A DNA stretch of 44,850 nt from positions 1 to 44,850 of the forward strand of contig JBHEOL010000172.1 of NCBI GenBank assembly GCA_046261635.1. Direction: 5' to 3'. Below, piece after piece: positions 31,201 through 39,797 of the stretch (position 1 is the stretch's first letter; every line of letters starts with the position of its first letter). The translations under genes were made by a program, and so were the position numbers. The DNA is from JBHEPS01 sp046261635. GTDB taxonomy: Bacteria > Acidobacteriota > Thermoanaerobaculia > Gp7-AA8. The notes under the pieces are model-generated. The model saw only the letters and a program-made list of their open reading frames with translations, was not told the DNA's origin and did no database searches.

Positions 31201-31956
31201 CTAGATCTTCGACTCTTTCTTCGCCAGTCCCGCGAGGATATCGACCGGGAGAGGGAAAACGATGGTGGTGTTTCTCTCGACTCCGATCTCGGTCAGGGTC
31301 TGCAGGTAGCGCAGCTGGATGGCGATCGGCTCGGTTGCGAGGACCTTCGATGCGTCGGCCAGGCGTTGCGCGGCGCTGAACTCTCCCTCGGCATGGATGA
31401 TCTTCGACCGGCGCTCGCGCTCGGCCTCGGCCTGCCTCGCCATCGCGCGCGTCATGACCTCGGGGAGGTCGACCTGCTTGACCTCGACGTTGACGACCTT
31501 GACTCCCCAGGGAGCGGTGTGCCGGTCGAGAATCTCCTGAATCCTGTTGTTCAGTTTCTCTCTCTCGGCGAGCAGCTCGTCCAGCTCGACTTCTCCGAGC
31601 ACCGAGCGCAGAGTCGTCTGCGCGAACTGGGACGTCTGGTAGCGATAATCGAACACTTCGATGACCGCCCGCTGAGGGTCGATCACGCGCAGAAAGATGA
31701 CCGCGTTGACCTTGATCGTGACGTTGTCCCGGGTGATGACGTCTTGCGGTGGAACCTCGAACGCTTCCTGGCGAAGAGAGATCCTCACCATCCGGTCGAT
31801 CGGCGCGAACACGAGAATGAGGCCAGGTCCTTTCGGCTTCTCGAGCACTCGGCCGAGGCGGAAGATCACTCCCCTCTCGTACTCGGCGAGAATCTTGATC
31901 ACGCTCGCGAGGTAAATGAAGAGAACGGCCAAGGCGACGAGAATCGGGATACCCAT
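31201..31956 (-). CDS. Slipin/stomatin-like SPFH-domain membrane protein
   Basis: 251 residues from the ATG at 31956. One N-terminal membrane segment (IPILVALAVLFIYLASVIKI) is followed by the SPFH domain: EYERGVIFRLGRVLEKPKGPGLILVFAPIDRM, RDNVTIKVNAVIFLRV, and a charged helix rich in Ala, Glu and Arg (ARQAEAERERRSKIIHAEGEF). The frame continues open into the nfeD gene, but this is a shadow. Slipins form membrane-associated oligomers and are paired with NfeD proteases across bacteria and archaea. Here the ATG overlaps the NfeD stop (TGATG), so the pair is coupled. A 14-bp GCCCGGC palindrome (31139-31152) lies downstream without a T run. Confidence 0.92.
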   Translation of the reverse strand: MGIPILVALAVLFIYLASVIKILAEYERGVIFRLGRVLEKPKGPGLILVFAPIDRMVRISLRQEAFEVPPQDVITRDNVTIKVNAVIFLRVIDPQRAVIEVFDYRYQTSQFAQTTLRSVLGEVELDELLAEREKLNNRIQEILDRHTAPWGVKVVNVEVKQVDLPEVMTRAMARQAEAERERRSKIIHAEGEFSAAQRLADASKVLATEPIAIQLRYLQTLTEIGVERNTTIVFPLPVDILAGLAKKESKI

Positions 31957-33266
31957 CAGATCGACTCCTTCGTAACGGTTTCGCCGGTGCCATCCGCGGT
32001 CGCGGGCTCGACCTCGAGAATGAGATCGCGGACCGAACGGACCTTCACCGGCGTACCAGGTTGAATCGGAACGGCCGAACGGGCGCTCCAGATCTCGCCG
32101 TGAACGAATACTTTCCCCATCGGATCGAGGACAGTCTCGGCGACTCCGACCTCGCCCGCCATTCCCTCCGACCCCGTCGTGACGCGATTCCGCATCGAAC
32201 GCATCGCCAGGTTCATCAGGAACACGGCGATGATTCCGAACGGAACCGCCACGGCGAGTGCCGTCAGCCAGTTCACCCGCATCTCCGGGATCGGTCCATC
32301 GACCAGAAGAATAGCTCCGAGAAACATCGAGATCACCCCCGCGGTGCCGAAGATCCCGTGGCTCGTGAATTTCGCCTCGAGGGCGAAGAAGCCGAACGCC
32401 ACCACGACCAGGGCCAGGGCAGCATACCGCGTGGGAAGCATGTTCAGGGCGATCACCGCGAGCAGGATCGAAAGCGCGCCGATGGCTCCCGGAAGAATCG
32501 CTCCCGGATTCTGGAATTCGGCCCAGAGAGCCAGCATCCCGAGCGAAAGAAGCACGAAGGCGATGTTCGGATTCATGATGAAGGCTAGCAGTCGCTGCCG
32601 CAGCGTAAGCTCGACTTTGTGGATGGTCGCCCCGGCCACATCGAGGGTCACCACGCTGCCGTCGAAGCGCCGGATCTCGCGGCCGCTCACGAACTTCAGG
32701 ACCGCCTCCATGTCGCCGGCGATCAGGTCGATCAGCCCCAGCTCGAGGGCTTCTGCCTCGGTCCACGCCACGGATTCCCGGACCCCACGCTCGGCCGCCT
32801 CCGGATTCCGGCCCCTCCGCTCGGCCAGGCTGCGGATGAACGCCGCCGAGTCGTTCTGCATTTTCTGCTGAAGGACTTCGTCCGGCTCGGCGTTCATCAG
32901 GATGGGATGCGCCGCTCCCGTGTTCGTTCCAGGCGCCATGACGGCGACGTCGGCTGCCACGAGGATGAACAGGCCCGCGGACGCGGCACGCTCTCCGGGC
33001 GGAGCTACCCAGACCACGACCGGGACAGGAGAAGTCAGGATTCGATTCACCAGCCGCCGGGTGGTCGTCTCCATTCCGCCGGGGGTCGAGAGCGAGATCA
33101 CGAGCAAGTCGTCACCCCGCTCCACAGCCTGGGCGATGGCGCTCTCGAGGATCTCATCCGTGACCGGAAGGATCATCTGATCGAGCTCGAGGTGGGTGAC
33201 GCCGGCGAACATCGGCATCGAACCGAGCAGGAGAACGCAGAAACTCAGAGTCAGCCGGAGTCGCAT
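31956..33266 (-). CDS. NfeD-family membrane serine protease (ClpP-class fusion)
   Basis: 436 residues from the ATG at 33266, which has a GGAG SD eight bases upstream. A signal sequence is followed by a ClpP/SppA-like protease domain: LVISLSTPGGMETTTRR, and the serine in ERAASAGLFIL with the GTNTGAAHP oxyanion region. A lysine in EVLQQKMQND is the probable partner base, as in Pyrococcus PH1510. Four or five membrane helices span about 230-380, and the C-terminus is the NfeD OB-fold. The known relative cleaves the C-terminal tail of its stomatin partner, which is the next gene. A hairpin at 33318-33334 (CCCCCGC/GCGGGGG) separates it from the PilZ gene. Confidence 0.92.
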   Translation of the reverse strand: MRLRLTLSFCVLLLGSMPMFAGVTHLELDQMILPVTDEILESAIAQAVERGDDLLVISLSTPGGMETTTRRLVNRILTSPVPVVVWVAPPGERAASAGLFILVAADVAVMAPGTNTGAAHPILMNAEPDEVLQQKMQNDSAAFIRSLAERRGRNPEAAERGVRESVAWTEAEALELGLIDLIAGDMEAVLKFVSGREIRRFDGSVVTLDVAGATIHKVELTLRQRLLAFIMNPNIAFVLLSLGMLALWAEFQNPGAILPGAIGALSILLAVIALNMLPTRYAALALVVVAFGFFALEAKFTSHGIFGTAGVISMFLGAILLVDGPIPEMRVNWLTALAVAVPFGIIAVFLMNLAMRSMRNRVTTGSEGMAGEVGVAETVLDPMGKVFVHGEIWSARSAVPIQPGTPVKVRSVRDLILEVEPATADGTGETVTKESI

Positions 33267-33335
33267 CCATGATCTCCAGGCGCCGCTGGACGCCCGCATG
33301 CATTCAGCATACGCCGTCCCCCGCGGAGCGGGGGC

Positions 33336-34013
33336 TCATTCGGGCTTGCGGGGAGGGATTCCGGTCGCCTCGCTGATGCTGAGCTCCGCGAGCATGCGCA
33401 GGAAGTCACGCCCCTCCTCGTCGGCATCCTCGTACGCCTTGCGCAGGCTTGCGAGCTGCTCATCTTCCTCCCAGGCCGCGACCGTGAATCCATCCGGGGG
33501 CTGGTCGGGGAGGAGCGAAGGAACCTTTTTCCAGCTCCCGGAGACGTAACGATAGCTGATGAATCCGGTCTGCGTGGAGCGGCGCGCAGAACCGAGCGCC
33601 GTCAGGGTCGCATCGCCGTCGATCCGATTGAGATCGCGCATGCCGAACGCATTCGCTTCCTGCGCGGCGACGACCCGGGCCACGTGCTCGGCGATCATCT
33701 TGCGGAGCCGGGATGCCGATTCTCCGAGCGCCGCCGTCACGTCGAGCCCGGAACTGAAGCTCGCGCCCTCCGGCGCCTCGCCGCGGCTATGCACGACGCG
33801 ACACTCGAATCGGAGCGTCTCCTCCCCCCACGAAAACGAGAGGATTCCTGTCAGCCCCTGCTCCAGGGGAACTTGATGGTCGATGAATGCTCCGACCAGT
33901 CCAATCTCGTACAGTCGGACTGGTCGGCCATCAAATTCCGCCTCCAGCGGATGAGCCAGATCGAGGCGGTGGAACCGGCGACGCTCGTCGTGCACTTCGC
34001 TCACCCGCCGCAT
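33336..34013 (-). CDS. PilZ-like protein with an unrecognised C-terminal domain (paralogue A)
   Basis: 225 residues. The N-terminus has the PilZ arginine motif (RRFHR, RxxxR), but the second motif DxSxxG reads EIGLVG. A middle helix follows at about 100-125. The last 75 residues (GFISYRYVSGSWKKV, PDQPPDGFTVAAWEEDE, ADEEGRDFLRMLAELSISEA) closely match the C-terminus of the protein at 37161-37811. PilZ domains bind c-di-GMP; with E and G replacing D and S, binding must be tested. I do not recognise the C-terminal domain. The gene is upstream of the nfeD-slipin pair on the same strand. Confidence 0.8.
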   Translation of the reverse strand: MRRVSEVHDERRRFHRLDLAHPLEAEFDGRPVRLYEIGLVGAFIDHQVPLEQGLTGILSFSWGEETLRFECRVVHSRGEAPEGASFSSGLDVTAALGESASRLRKMIAEHVARVVAAQEANAFGMRDLNRIDGDATLTALGSARRSTQTGFISYRYVSGSWKKVPSLLPDQPPDGFTVAAWEEDEQLASLRKAYEDADEEGRDFLRMLAELSISEATGIPPRKPE

Positions 34014-34070
34014 TCTACCCGAGGCCCGGCCGCAGACTCTATCGTTCCGACCGAGAAGCCCCGGAAAGGC

Positions 34071-34256
34071 TCATGGCGCCTCGACGATGAACTCCACGCT
34101 TTCCCCCGCCTCCTCGGGATGCAGCGAGCACCAGGCCACATACGTTTCGGGCTGAAGGTCCACCTGCATCGTGGCCTCCGCGCCCGGGTCGAGGTTCTCG
34201 CCCAGGACTCCTGACGCCGCGTTGTCGGCGGATCCCTCGACCGAAAGCGTCCTCAT
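34071..34256 (-). CDS. Small ORF with a cupredoxin-like C-terminus (uncertain)
   Basis: 61 residues from an ATG with GGAG seven bases upstream. YVAWCSLHPEEAGESVEFIV resembles the copper-ligand end of a plastocyanin-type fold (Cys, His and a final strand). The protein is too short for a full cupredoxin. The frame stays open upstream without a start, so it may be a remnant or chance. It fills part of the 349-base stretch between the PilZ gene and the SulP gene; nothing else was recognised there. Confidence 0.3.
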   Translation of the reverse strand: MRTLSVEGSADNAASGVLGENLDPGAEATMQVDLQPETYVAWCSLHPEEAGESVEFIVEAP

Positions 34257-34362
34257 TTCGATCTCCGCTTTCAGCAGCTCATCTCGAGTGGGAAGTGCCG
34301 ACCGTGGGCCGGGCTCGAGGAGCCAGGGAATCGGTCGGCAGGCTCGGCTGGTATCGCCGGGG

Positions 34363-36081
34363 GTGAAAAGCAGTAGAATCTCGATCGGATTGGTTCCGAA
34401 AACCCTCGTCTGCCTGCGTGAAGGCTACAGCTGGCCCGCGTTCGGTCGCGACGCGATGGCGGGGCTGGTCGTCGGAATCGTCGCCATCCCCCTCGCTCTG
34501 GCCTTCGCCATCGCCTCCGGAGTTCCTCCTGAAAGAGGACTTTACACGGCCATCGTCGCGGGATTCATCATTTCGCTCCTCGGCGGAAGCCGGGTTCAGA
34601 TCGGCGGGCCGACGGGCGCTTTCGTCATCATCATCGCGGGGATCGTCGGGAAACACGGGATCGACGGTCTGGCGATCTGCACCATGCTCGCGGGCGGGAT
34701 CTTTCTCATCCTCGGGCTCGCGCGGATGGGGAATCTGATCAAATTCGTCCCCTATCCCGTGACGACGGGTTTCACGGCGGGGATTGCCGTGGTGATCTTC
34801 TCGTCCCAGATCCGCGATCTGCTGGGGCTTCAGATGAACGCGATCCCTCCGGATTTCTTCGAAAAGTGGACGGCGATCTTCGGCGCGATCGGCACGGTTC
34901 ACTGGCCGACCGTGGGCATCGCAGCGACGACGCTGGCGATCCTCGTCGGCTGGCACCGCGTGTCGAGACTGATTCCCGCGCCGTTCGTCGCGATGGTGGC
35001 CGCGACCGCGGCGGTTGCGCTGCTCGATCTTCCCGTGGAGACCGTCGGATCGAGATTCCACGCGATCCCCGCGATGCTTCCGATGCCCTCGCTGCCGGCG
35101 ATTCCATCGAACGGGATCGCCGAGCTCGTGTCGCCGGCGATCTCGATTGCGCTGCTCGCGGCGATCGAATCGTTGCTCTCCGCGGTCGTCGCCGACACGA
35201 TGATCGGAACCCGTCACGACTCGAACCAGGAGCTCGTCGCCCAGGGAATCGCCAATATCGCCTCGCCTCTTTTCGGGGGGATTCCCGCAACGGGAGCGAT
35301 CGCCAGGACGGCGACGAACGTGAGAACAGGCGGGCGGACGCCTTTCGCGGGGATGATTCACGCGATCACGATTTTGCTGGTTCTCATTCTCTTCGGCAGG
35401 TACGCCCTCATGGTGCCGCTCGCCGCCCTCGCCGCGATTCTGGTGATCGTGGCCTACCATATGAGTGAGTGGCGCTCGTTCCGCTCCCTTCTGAGCGCGC
35501 CTCGCAGCGACGTGGCTGTACTTCTGCTCACCTTCATGCTCACGGTCGTGGTCGATCTGACCGTGGCCGTGCAGGTCGGAGTCGTCGCCGCGGCGCTCCT
35601 GTTCATGAAGCGGATGTCGGAGCTCACCGACGTCTCGGGGATCACGGGAAACGTCGTTGAGAACGAGGATGGCGATGTGACGTTTTCGAGAGGGCGGGCC
35701 GTGACCATCGATCGCGAGCCGATCCCGCCCGGAATCGAGATTTACGAAGTCCAGGGACCGTTCTTTTTCGGAGCCGCGGACAAGCTTCGCGAGGTCGTCG
35801 GCGGAATCGCGAAGCCTGCGAGGGTCGTCATCCTGCGGATGCGCCACGTGCCCGCGATCGACGCGACCGGGATGCACGCCCTCGAGCAGGTTCTCGACCG
35901 CTGCCGCGCCAGCGGCGGAGAGATGATCCTGGCGGAAGTCAGACCGGGCCCGCTGAGGACTCTGCTCGTCGCCGGAAAGCTCGAGAAGTTCGGGCGGCGG
36001 AACATCGCGCAGAGCATGACGAGCGCGATGCGCCGGGCCCGGAACATCGTAGGGGAGCGGCGCGAAGTGCTCGCTCCTTAG
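34363..36081 (+). CDS. SulP-family anion transporter with STAS domain
   Basis: 572 residues from a GTG at 34363; TTG at 34390 is the alternative, and the frame open back to 34171 is not credible. The SulP core begins FGRDAMAGLVVGIVAIPLALAFAIASG, with VQIGGPTGAFVIIIAGI and ESLLSAVVADTMIGTRHDSNQELVAQGIANIASPLFGGIPATGAIART, all hallmark segments. About ten to twelve membrane helices reach residue 430, followed by a cytoplasmic STAS domain (EIYEVQGPFFFGAADKL, ILRMRHVPAIDATGMHAL). Substrates in the family are sulfate, bicarbonate or other anions; the specific one is not evident. It converges on the transglycosylase with 6 bases between stops. Confidence 0.92.
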   Translation: MKSSRISIGLVPKTLVCLREGYSWPAFGRDAMAGLVVGIVAIPLALAFAIASGVPPERGLYTAIVAGFIISLLGGSRVQIGGPTGAFVIIIAGIVGKHGIDGLAICTMLAGGIFLILGLARMGNLIKFVPYPVTTGFTAGIAVVIFSSQIRDLLGLQMNAIPPDFFEKWTAIFGAIGTVHWPTVGIAATTLAILVGWHRVSRLIPAPFVAMVAATAAVALLDLPVETVGSRFHAIPAMLPMPSLPAIPSNGIAELVSPAISIALLAAIESLLSAVVADTMIGTRHDSNQELVAQGIANIASPLFGGIPATGAIARTATNVRTGGRTPFAGMIHAITILLVLILFGRYALMVPLAALAAILVIVAYHMSEWRSFRSLLSAPRSDVAVLLLTFMLTVVVDLTVAVQVGVVAAALLFMKRMSELTDVSGITGNVVENEDGDVTFSRGRAVTIDREPIPPGIEIYEVQGPFFFGAADKLREVVGGIAKPARVVILRMRHVPAIDATGMHALEQVLDRCRASGGEMILAEVRPGPLRTLLVAGKLEKFGRRNIAQSMTSAMRRARNIVGERREVLAP

Positions 36082-36087
36082 CGGAAC

Positions 36088-36882
36088 TCAGCGGGGAAAG
36101 CTCGCGATCCGTTGCGCGACTTCTCGCTGGAACTTCCGCGTGGATCGATCCACCTTCTTGACGTAATCGCGCGTCTCCCGATAGGGCGGAACCCCACCGT
36201 AGACCCGAACCGTCCCCGGACCTGCGTTGTACGCAGCCAGCACCATGACCGGATCGTCGAACTGCTTCTGGAGATGTTTCAGGTAACGCGTGCCGGCGCG
36301 AATGTTCTGCACCGGATCCATCATGTCCGTGGTTCCCATCAGAGCCGCCGTGCTCGGGAGAAGCTGCATCAGACCGTGGGCGTTCTTGTTCGAGATCAGG
36401 CGGGGACGAAAGTCCGATTCCGTCTTCACGACCGCGGCGACCAGCTCTGGCGCCAGACCCTGGCTCCGGGCCTCGCGGTAAATGATCTCGCCGTACGGAA
36501 CCTCCGATCGGAAGAACTCCTCGCGCACCTTCTCGATCATCAACGGATTCGGCAAGGCCAGCGACCTCCCGAAAGTCGTCATGTCCAGATCCTGAAGGAA
36601 TGGGATCGCGCTGTTGACCCGATACCTCTCGGCCTGAAGGGCGGTGGCAGCCATGATGACCGCCTCGTCAGCGTCGGTTTTTTCCGAAAATGCGAGATCG
36701 AATGCATCGAGAGGATAGACCGCGCCGAACGCGGCCAGGGTCAGCCCGAGCAGAAGGTAGCGCCGCATGCGCACGCGGGCCCGTTTGAGCCTTCCGTGGG
36801 TCTGGCAGCTGCAGATCTGGCGGAAGTTCTCCGCGGTGACTCCAGCCGCGCGCTTTCGTTCTCGAGTACTGGCTTCGTTCAT
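36088..36882 (-). CDS. SLT-type lytic transglycosylase
   Basis: 264 residues from the ATG at 36882 with CGGAG upstream. A basic cytoplasmic tail of about 38 residues precedes a membrane segment (YLLLGLTLAAFGAVYP). The SLT domain has the catalytic glutamate E155 in VVKTESDFRP, then ISNKNAHGLMQLLPSTAALMG and AAYNAGPGTVRVYGGVPPYRETRDYV. It cuts the glycan strands of peptidoglycan in the periplasm. Such enzymes often serve cell-envelope machines. The 278-base leader upstream is AT-richer but shows no clear promoter. Confidence 0.92.
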   Translation of the reverse strand: MNEASTRERKRAAGVTAENFRQICSCQTHGRLKRARVRMRRYLLLGLTLAAFGAVYPLDAFDLAFSEKTDADEAVIMAATALQAERYRVNSAIPFLQDLDMTTFGRSLALPNPLMIEKVREEFFRSEVPYGEIIYREARSQGLAPELVAAVVKTESDFRPRLISNKNAHGLMQLLPSTAALMGTTDMMDPVQNIRAGTRYLKHLQKQFDDPVMVLAAYNAGPGTVRVYGGVPPYRETRDYVKKVDRSTRKFQREVAQRIASFPR

Positions 36883-37160
36883 AACGTCTCCGGAGGGCTC
36901 GTGCGCAAAATCCGAACCAGGAGGCCCGTCATTTACGGATCAGTTGAAGCATCAAGAAGATACGGAAAGAGACGGGCGCACAACACGCTTTAAATAACTC
37001 TTTCCGGAGGATGCCCTGCCACCCGCGCCCGACCGCGATCCATCGCTGCGGCACCAGCACCGAGCGGCGCTCTTGTGAGGAGAGCCCAAGGGGTCCGATC
37101 GTTCAGCAATCATTCGAGGATGTAAATTCCCCGGCTCGGCCCAAACAGCCCAGCCTCCCG

Positions 37161-37811
37161 TCAACGCGCCCCCGGAGGGGCTTCGTCCAAGGTGGTGCGA
37201 GGGACGTTCATTGCATCACTGATACTCAGTTCACAGAAAAGACGGAGGAGCCGCCGCCCCTCGTCGTCCGCCTGCTCCCAGGATCGACAGAGCCGCTGAA
37301 GATCGTCACGGTCCTCGTTGATGGCGACGGTGAAGCCGGAATCGGGCTGTTCGGGCAGCCAGGCTCTCCTCTTTTTCCAGACGCCGTCCTCGAACGAATA
37401 GCAGATGAACTGGGCGTCGCGAGGGCGAAGAGTGTCGTCGAGATCGGGTGAGGCCGGATCGAGGTGCCGCTTGACCAGAAGGGCCGTGACCGAGGCGCTC
37501 AGAGCCCGGCGCAGAGCATCAGCCCCGAGGGTCCCTCCAGAGGTGAACAGGACTCCGCTGCGGAACTGATCTTCCGCGATCCGCTCGGTTCGGACGATCT
37601 GTGCCGCGAGCTCGATCGATTCACTGAACCAGGAGAAGTGAAGGGGTGCCTCGGTTCCGATCTCGAGGGGGGCGGAATGCTCGACTCTGGCGCCTGAAAC
37701 GCCGATCTCGAGGATGTGCGCGGAGCGGGCGGCGAAGGAGGCGTCCACGGGCGAATCGAGGAGCAGCCGTTGAAACTCCCGACGCTCCGCCCTGCGGCCG
37801 GTCCCGGTCAA
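37161..37811 (-). CDS. PilZ-like protein with an unrecognised C-terminal domain (paralogue B)
   Basis: 216 residues, paralogue of the protein at 33336-34013. The N-terminus has REFQR (RxxxR) and EIGVSG in place of DxSxxG, the same replacement as its partner. The C-terminal block (FICYSFEDGVWKKR, LPEQPDSGFTVAINEDRD, ADDEGRRLLRLFCELSISDA) matches the other copy closely. The start is a TTG that overlaps the stop of the GGDEF-EAL gene upstream (TTGA), with GGTGG before it. Translation is thus tied to a probable c-di-GMP enzyme, which supports a c-di-GMP response role. Confidence 0.8.
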   Translation of the reverse strand: MTGTGRRAERREFQRLLLDSPVDASFAARSAHILEIGVSGARVEHSAPLEIGTEAPLHFSWFSESIELAAQIVRTERIAEDQFRSGVLFTSGGTLGADALRRALSASVTALLVKRHLDPASPDLDDTLRPRDAQFICYSFEDGVWKKRRAWLPEQPDSGFTVAINEDRDDLQRLCRSWEQADDEGRRLLRLFCELSISDAMNVPRTTLDEAPPGAR

Positions 37812-39583
37812 TGATCCACCGTGAAGGCCTTCCCCGCGGCGAGGGCCGGCATCGGAGGCCCGAACAGAAATCCCTGCATCTGATCGCAGCGATGTTCCTT
37901 CAGGAACTCGTACTGGGAGGGCGACTCGACCGATTTCCCGATGATCCCGAGATCGAGCGCCCTCGCCGCGGCGATGATGGACGAGAGGATTGCAGCCTCG
38001 CGCTGCTTGAAGCCGTCGCTGAGCGAGCGCGAATCGATCTTGACCAGGTCGATGGGATAGCGCTGGAGATCACGAAATGCCGCCGTTCCGCCGCCGAAGT
38101 CGTCGATGATGAGATGGACGCCGAGACCCTTGAGCCGGGAGAGGATTTTCTTCGCCTGGGCGGGATCGCGCGAGGCGATCGCCTCGGTTACTTCCAGTCC
38201 AAGCAGCGACGGATCGAGAGAGCAGTCCGACAGCGCGCGCTCGACGATGGCCGGAAGATCGTCGGCATCGAACTGGCGGGCCGAAAGATTGACGGTGATC
38301 CGCATGGGGGAACCGTCGCCGGCCCAGGTTTGGGCCTGCCGGCAGGCCGACCGCAGCACCCATTCCCCGATCGGGAGCATCAGCCTCGAATCCTCGGCCA
38401 CGGCGAGGAAGTCGGCCGGGCTCACCACCCCTCGGGAAGGGTCGTTCCAGCGGATGAGAGCCTCCATCTCGACCGGCCTCCGGGAGGCGGCCGAGATGAT
38501 CGGCTGGTAGTAAACGACGAACTCCTCGCGCTCGAACGCCCTGCGGAGGTTGCTTTCGAGAGTGACCCGCTCGAGAAACAGCGAGTTGCTTTCCGGGGTG
38601 CAGAAGCTGTAGCCGTTACGCCCCGAGTTCTTGGCCCGGTACATTGCGCTGTCGGCGTTCTTCATCAATGTGTCGGGATCCTCGCCATCGCGCGGAAAGA
38701 GGGCGATGCCCATGCTCGCGCTGATGTAGAGTTGATGCTCCTCGAAGGCGAAGCGATGGGCGAGCTCGTCGAGGATCTTCCTGGCGATTCGCGCCGGATC
38801 ATCCTCGTGGGCGATCTCCGAGAGCAGCACCGCGAACTCGTCGCCGCCGAGGCGGCCGACCGTATCGGAGGTCCGAGTCGACTCCTGCAGGCGCGAGGCG
38901 ACGGCGTCGAGAAGCTGGTCGCCGACGGCGTGGCCCAGCGTGTCGTTGATGCGCTTGAAATGATCGAGGTCGATGTAGAGGACGGCGACGAGCCGCTTGA
39001 ATCGTCGCGCGTGCGCCAGGGCGATCGTCAGCCGGTCCTGGAACAGCGTCCGGTTTGGAAGCCCGGTCAACTCATCGTGATAGGCGAGATAGGCGATGTG
39101 GTCTTCGACGCGCTTTCTTTCGGTCACGTCGCGCGCGTAGCTGACGATTTCCCGCGTCGCCTCCGTCGTGTCGCACGACGAGCTCATCTCCACCCACCTG
39201 GTGCGGCCGTCCCGGGTGATCGCCCGGTAGCTGAAAGCCCACGGAAACCGATCGCGGCAGACGCTGGCCAGATACTCCCGGATCGCAGCGTGGTCCTCAG
39301 TGTCGGTGAACTCGAAGATCGCGCGCCCCATGAGCTCTTCCCGCTGGTAGCCGAGCAGGGGGAACGCGGCACTGGACACGTAGAGAAACTCCCCCGCCTC
39401 GCTCATCCGGGTGATCAGGTCGGGAGAGGTTTCGACGATGTCGCGAAACTTCTGCATGTTGTCGGCGGACGCGCGTCCACCGCGTCGCCGGCGATCGGCA
39501 CGGTAACCGAGCATCAGCGCCCCGGCAAGCAGAAGCGCCGCTGCAGAGCCCCACACAACGAGGGCTTCAAAGGGAATCGTCAT
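37808..39583 (-). CDS. PAS-GGDEF-EAL protein with a degenerate EAL domain
   Basis: 591 residues. One membrane helix (about 8-26), a PAS domain (about 42-158), GGDEF (about 165-325) and EAL (about 335-580). The cyclase site GGDEF (246-250) and the inhibitory site RxxD (237-240) are intact. In the EAL domain E374, N432, E464, D494-D495 and K515 remain. The loop is DDFGGGTAAF rather than DDFGTGYSSL, and the AEGVE motif reads GKSVE with K550 in place of its first glutamate, a catalytic residue in studied phosphodiesterases. I therefore infer a cyclase with an inactive phosphodiesterase. It is coupled to the PilZ gene downstream. Confidence 0.9.
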   Translation of the reverse strand: MTIPFEALVVWGSAAALLLAGALMLGYRADRRRRGGRASADNMQKFRDIVETSPDLITRMSEAGEFLYVSSAAFPLLGYQREELMGRAIFEFTDTEDHAAIREYLASVCRDRFPWAFSYRAITRDGRTRWVEMSSSCDTTEATREIVSYARDVTERKRVEDHIAYLAYHDELTGLPNRTLFQDRLTIALAHARRFKRLVAVLYIDLDHFKRINDTLGHAVGDQLLDAVASRLQESTRTSDTVGRLGGDEFAVLLSEIAHEDDPARIARKILDELAHRFAFEEHQLYISASMGIALFPRDGEDPDTLMKNADSAMYRAKNSGRNGYSFCTPESNSLFLERVTLESNLRRAFEREEFVVYYQPIISAASRRPVEMEALIRWNDPSRGVVSPADFLAVAEDSRLMLPIGEWVLRSACRQAQTWAGDGSPMRITVNLSARQFDADDLPAIVERALSDCSLDPSLLGLEVTEAIASRDPAQAKKILSRLKGLGVHLIIDDFGGGTAAFRDLQRYPIDLVKIDSRSLSDGFKQREAAILSSIIAAARALDLGIIGKSVESPSQYEFLKEHRCDQMQGFLFGPPMPALAAGKAFTVDH

Positions 39584-39797
39584 CAGTTAACGCACCACCC
39601 GTTCGCGTGACCGGCTCAACGTGCATTTCGGTTACTCCGCCTCGATCTCGGGGACCCCGGCACGCACACGCACGTTCACCCCGCGAGGGGCTCCACTGGA
39701 TTGGTTGGCGGAATCAATGATACCTCGGTGCGAAGGATTGCAGACCCCTTGTTTGTGGCGCATCGACGCCAATTTTCACCCGACGTAACGAACCGGT

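Noticed and set aside
31201..32766. 521-residue frame suggesting a fusion protein with slipin
   Set aside because: The extension overlaps nfeD in another frame; slipin has its own ATG overlapping the nfeD stop.
34171..34362. 64-residue N-terminal extension of SulP
   Set aside because: SulP proteins start near the conserved cytoplasmic segment; a GTG at 34363 or TTG at 34390 fits and the extension has no family resemblance.
37011..37451. Plus-strand ORF with a TTCCGGAGG just before its ATG
   Set aside because: The SD is almost against the ATG and most of the frame is antisense to the PilZ gene; no recognisable domain.
39584..39797. Possible c-di-GMP riboswitch in the leader of the PAS-GGDEF-EAL gene
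   Set aside because: No GEMM-type conserved core was found, only a short TGGCG/CGCCA hairpin.
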